From positions 1 to 64,000 of the forward strand of contig DIUZ01000002.1 in the NCBI GenBank assembly GCA_002423205.1: a DNA stretch of 64,000 bases, read 5' to 3'. The first letter of the stretch is position 1; each line of letters begins with the position of its first letter. Below the pieces are notes generated by a model. It saw nothing but the letters and a program-made list of their open reading frames with translations. It was not told the origin of the DNA and searched no databases. Position numbers and translations under genes: made by a program. Source of the stretch: Micavibrio sp. UBA6145 (lineage in GTDB: Bacteria; Pseudomonadota; Alphaproteobacteria; Micavibrionales; UBA1664). Positions 61,735 to 64,000 of the stretch are shown here, piece by piece.

Positions 61735-62220
61735 ATGAACAACTCCCCTAAAATTGCTATTCTCACAGCCAGCGGCGTCAACGAAGTTGAAATGACCGCA
61801 ATTCAACGCGCACTCGGCACGCTGCGCCAGCGCGGTCTCGTGGTCTCACCGGAAAACGGTCTGATCCACACATGGGGTGAGGGCACATGGGGCCATTGTT
61901 ATCCGTCCGACGCCAAACTCGAAACATCGCTCGGCGCTGATTTCGATATGCTGATCATCCCCGGCGGCGCGCGTCACGTCGACAAACTGATGACCAACCC
62001 GCACACCCGCCGCTTCGTTTCGTCGTTCTTCATGATGAACAAGCCGGTTGCCGTGTACGGCGAAGCGAATAAAATTCTGGAAGCCAACCAGTTCGCCGGC
62101 GCTAACGCCGCGCACATGACCTACGAAGACAACGAAATGCTGGTGAAGGCCGCTGCTGACATGCTGGTGCATTTTGAAACCGCCCAGCGCAACGTCATCG
62201 TCGAAGCCGAAGCCGCTTAA
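61735..62220 (+). CDS. DJ-1/PfpI-like protein without catalytic cysteine
   Basis: 161 residues from ATG 61735, with AGAAGG ahead. It has the glutamine amidotransferase-like fold of DJ-1/PfpI (FDMLIIPGGARHVDKLMTNP) and the acidic pair region. At the nucleophile turn, where relatives have Ala-Ile-Cys-His-Gly, it reads VAVYGEANKIL, so the nucleophilic Cys is Tyr. It is probably non-catalytic or a chaperone-like relative. It ends 18 nt before the prfB start. Confidence 0.82.
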   Translation: MNNSPKIAILTASGVNEVEMTAIQRALGTLRQRGLVVSPENGLIHTWGEGTWGHCYPSDAKLETSLGADFDMLIIPGGARHVDKLMTNPHTRRFVSSFFMMNKPVAVYGEANKILEANQFAGANAAHMTYEDNEMLVKAAADMLVHFETAQRNVIVEAEAA

Positions 62221-62238
62221 GATCAGGAAACAAAAGAC

Positions 62239-63352
62239 GTGAAAGCAGAAAACCAGGCAATCATCGATGCGATCGGCGCATCCCTTGAATTGCTGAGGAG
62301 GCATCTTTGACTGGGATGTCGCGCTTTCCCGTCTCGATGAACTGAACGCCCTCGCGGAAGATCCTAATCTCTGGAACGACGCGGCCAAGGCGCAGGCCCT
62401 GATGCGCGAGCGCACGACGCTCGCCAACCGCATCGGTGCCGTCAAAAAAATTCAGAACGAACTGGCTGACAATATCGGCCTGATCGAAATGGGCGAAGCC
62501 GAAGGCGATGCCGGTATTGTCGCCGAGGCTGAGAAGGCGCTCGTCGCCATCAGGGAAGACGCCGCCAAGAAAGAACTGGAATCGCTTCTCTCCGGCGAGG
62601 CCGACGCCAACTCCGCCTATCTTGAAGTCAACGCCGGTGCCGGTGGCACTGAGGCGCAGGACTGGTCGTCGATGTTGCTGCGCATGTATGTGCGCTGGGC
62701 CGAACAGCATGATTACAAGGTCACGATCCTGGACCAGTCTGACGGCGAGGAAGCGGGCATCAAATCCGCCACTATCGAAATTCAGGGCCCGAACGCCTAT
62801 GGCTGGCTCAAATCCGAAAACGGCGTGCACCGCCTTGTGCGTATTTCGCCGTTCGATTCAAATGCCCGTCGCCACACTTCATTCGCGTCCGTCGGCGTAT
62901 CGCCCATCATTGACGACACGATCAATATCGAGATTCTGGACAAAGACCTGAAGGTCGACACATACCGCGCATCGGGTGCCGGCGGCCAGCACGTCAACCG
63001 GACCGACTCGGCCATCCGTATCACCCACATTCCGACCGGCATCATCGTCGCCTGCCAGGCCGACCGCTCGCAGCACAAGAACCGCGCCAGCGCCATGAGC
63101 ATGCTCAAAGCCCGCATTTACGAGCAGGAACTGAAAAAACGCGAGGACGCCAAGATGGCCGCCCACGGCGAGAAAACCGATATCGGTTTCGGCCACCAGA
63201 TCCGGTCCTACGTTCTGGCCCCGTACCAGCTGATCAAGGATCTGCGCACGGAAGTCGAAACCAACCAGTCCGATGACGTGCTGAACGGCGACATCGACAT
63301 GTTCCTGGAAGCCTCGCTGGCGGCCAAGCTCATGAAAGAAAAGACCGCTTAA
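62239..63352 (+). CDS. prfB: Peptide chain release factor 2, made by programmed +1 frameshift
   Basis: The first 23 codons start at GTG 62239 and end at an in-frame TGA (62308-62310). Reading then moves +1 at CTT-TGA-C to give [16 protein letters not shown] and continues to 63352; the joined product is 370 residues. The stall site is CTTTGAC with AGGAGG three bases ahead, the same layout as in E. coli prfB. RF2 reads UAA and UGA stops, so low RF2 favours the shift: autoregulation. The GGQ region is [17 protein letters not shown] start at the ATG 62402 would wrongly shorten the protein. Confidence 0.96.
62296..62311 (+). promoter_or_regulatory. prfB programmed frameshift signal
   Basis: Internal Shine-Dalgarno AGGAGG (62296-62301), CAT spacer, slippery CTT (62305-62307), then TGA (62308-62310) and C (62311). 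The E. coli form is AGGGGGTATCTTTGAC. Confidence 0.95.
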
Positions 63353-63406
63353 CAACATCTTGTCAGCCCTTGGCGGGCTATTGCGCAGGGGGTAAACTGC
63401 GCTCCG

Positions 63407-64000
63407 ATGCAATCTCTCTCCCGATTCGCACTGTTGGCCTGCCTGTCCGCCTTTGTGGTGGCGCTGCCCGCCTATGCCGCGCCCAAATCGGCGGCCCCCA
63501 ACTTAATCGAAGCCGTGCGTTCCCCGGTCGCCAAGCCCATGTCGGCATGGCTGGTCGGTCCGTCGCAGGCATCCGCATTTGACGCCAAGGACCACCCGGA
63601 CCAGCAGGGCTGCCTGATGGTCGCTGAATTCGACAACGGCATGATCGTGGGCATCCACGCCCGCAAGGCCGGCATCGTAGGCATGACCGTCGATACCCGC
63701 CAGCAAAACCTGACCGCCGGTCAGGCATCAACCGTGGGCCTGAACCTCGCCAGCGATTCCTACACGATGGATGCGGTCGCGACCGACGCATCCACCCTGT
63801 CCCTGTCGCTGGACCAGGCGGGCGGCGGAAAAAAATTTGTTGAGCGCCTGACGGACCTCGGCAATTTCCGCCTGCTGATCGACCAGAAACCATATTACTT
63901 CGCGACCACGGGTTTTACCGATGGTCTCGCCCGTTTGCAGGAATGCATGGGCGCAAATATGACCGTACCCGTGGTCGTCACCGGCCCCGGTGTCACGGCG
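63407..64000 (+). CDS. Secreted protein, 3' end outside window
   Basis: 198 codons from ATG 63407 to the right edge, without a stop. The signal peptide MQSLSRFALLACLSAFVVAL is cleaved near AYA-APK (about residue 25). The mature part (PKPMSAWLVGPSQASAF, NFRLLIDQKPYYFATT) shows a beta-rich domain with two Cys (QQGCLMVAE, LQECMG) likely to pair. I do not recognise the family. It starts 54 nt after prfB. Confidence 0.72.
   Translation, partial: MQSLSRFALLACLSAFVVALPAYAAPKSAAPNLIEAVRSPVAKPMSAWLVGPSQASAFDAKDHPDQQGCLMVAEFDNGMIVGIHARKAGIVGMTVDTRQQNLTAGQASTVGLNLASDSYTMDAVATDASTLSLSLDQAGGGKKFVERLTDLGNFRLLIDQKPYYFATTGFTDGLARLQECMGANMTVPVVVTGPGVTA

Noticed and set aside
62402..63352. prfB starting at ATG 62402
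   Set aside because: The frame is open upstream to the frameshift site and encodes conserved RF2 residues there.

Overview
This window comes from the chromosome of an alphaproteobacterium. The evidence is an alphaproteobacterial Cpa/Tad pilus locus, an MlaEFD set, a phasin, CpaD and TadG types typical of that class, and a moderately GC-rich coding style with strong AAGGGGG or AGGAGG ribosome binding sites. A Micavibrio-like or Rhodospirillales-like relative would fit, but that placement is inference. Nearly all of the DNA is ordinary housekeeping sequence with short intergenic gaps. Three stretches are more AT-rich and look acquired: 22240-23058, 29247-31034 and about 32430-36300.

Layout. 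1-8913: a Flp/Tad pilus locus, with cpaF, cpaE, cpaD, cpaC, cpaB, cpaA and the pilin on the minus strand and three TadE/TadF/TadG-type genes divergent on the plus strand. 9044-13359: a single-domain response regulator, a phospholipase D protein coupled to an EEP-family phosphoesterase, a BamE-like lipoprotein, an unknown protein and rluB. 13412-17512: small lipoproteins, the mlaE-mlaF-mlaD lipid transporter and a DUF1566-like protein. 17605-24410: tRNA-Ser(CGA), mug, an M48 metalloprotease, a DEAD-box helicase, an orphan HsdR_N-type nuclease domain and rimO. 24434-31971: a small methyltransferase, a LysE exporter, purU, mutS, an OLD-family nuclease, dut and an XRE regulator.

32010-36298 is the most unusual coding locus. 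A regulator with a helix-turn-helix and an unassigned C-terminal domain is followed, with 1-4 nt overlaps, by three tandem EgtD-superfamily methyltransferase genes. The third is broken by one extra G in a G6 run. Two matching 17-nt dyads lie in front of the regulator and look like its operators.

36350-51292: ubiE, murJ, trpS, pgeF, prs, a membrane-anchored single-ring ClpB-type AAA+ ATPase, rplY, pth, ychF, ilvE and an OmpR/EnvZ-type pair. Next comes a 392-bp element made of a GIY-YIG endonuclease gene between two inverted, hairpin-bearing repeats, placed exactly between the stop codons of two convergent genes; it looks like a self-contained nuclease-carrying repeat. 51364-64000: a phasin, a PAS sensor kinase, recX, an ABC-2 permease, hslO, lipoproteins (one with a CHAP fold), an OmpA-like protein, an AsmA protein, a DJ-1-like protein without the nucleophilic cysteine, prfB with its programmed +1 frameshift, and a truncated secreted protein.

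The strongest candidates for new biology are the GIY-YIG repeat element, the triple EgtD-like methyltransferase operon with its operator pair, the AAA+ ATPase on four membrane helices, and the EF-hand-bearing TadE-like pseudopilin.
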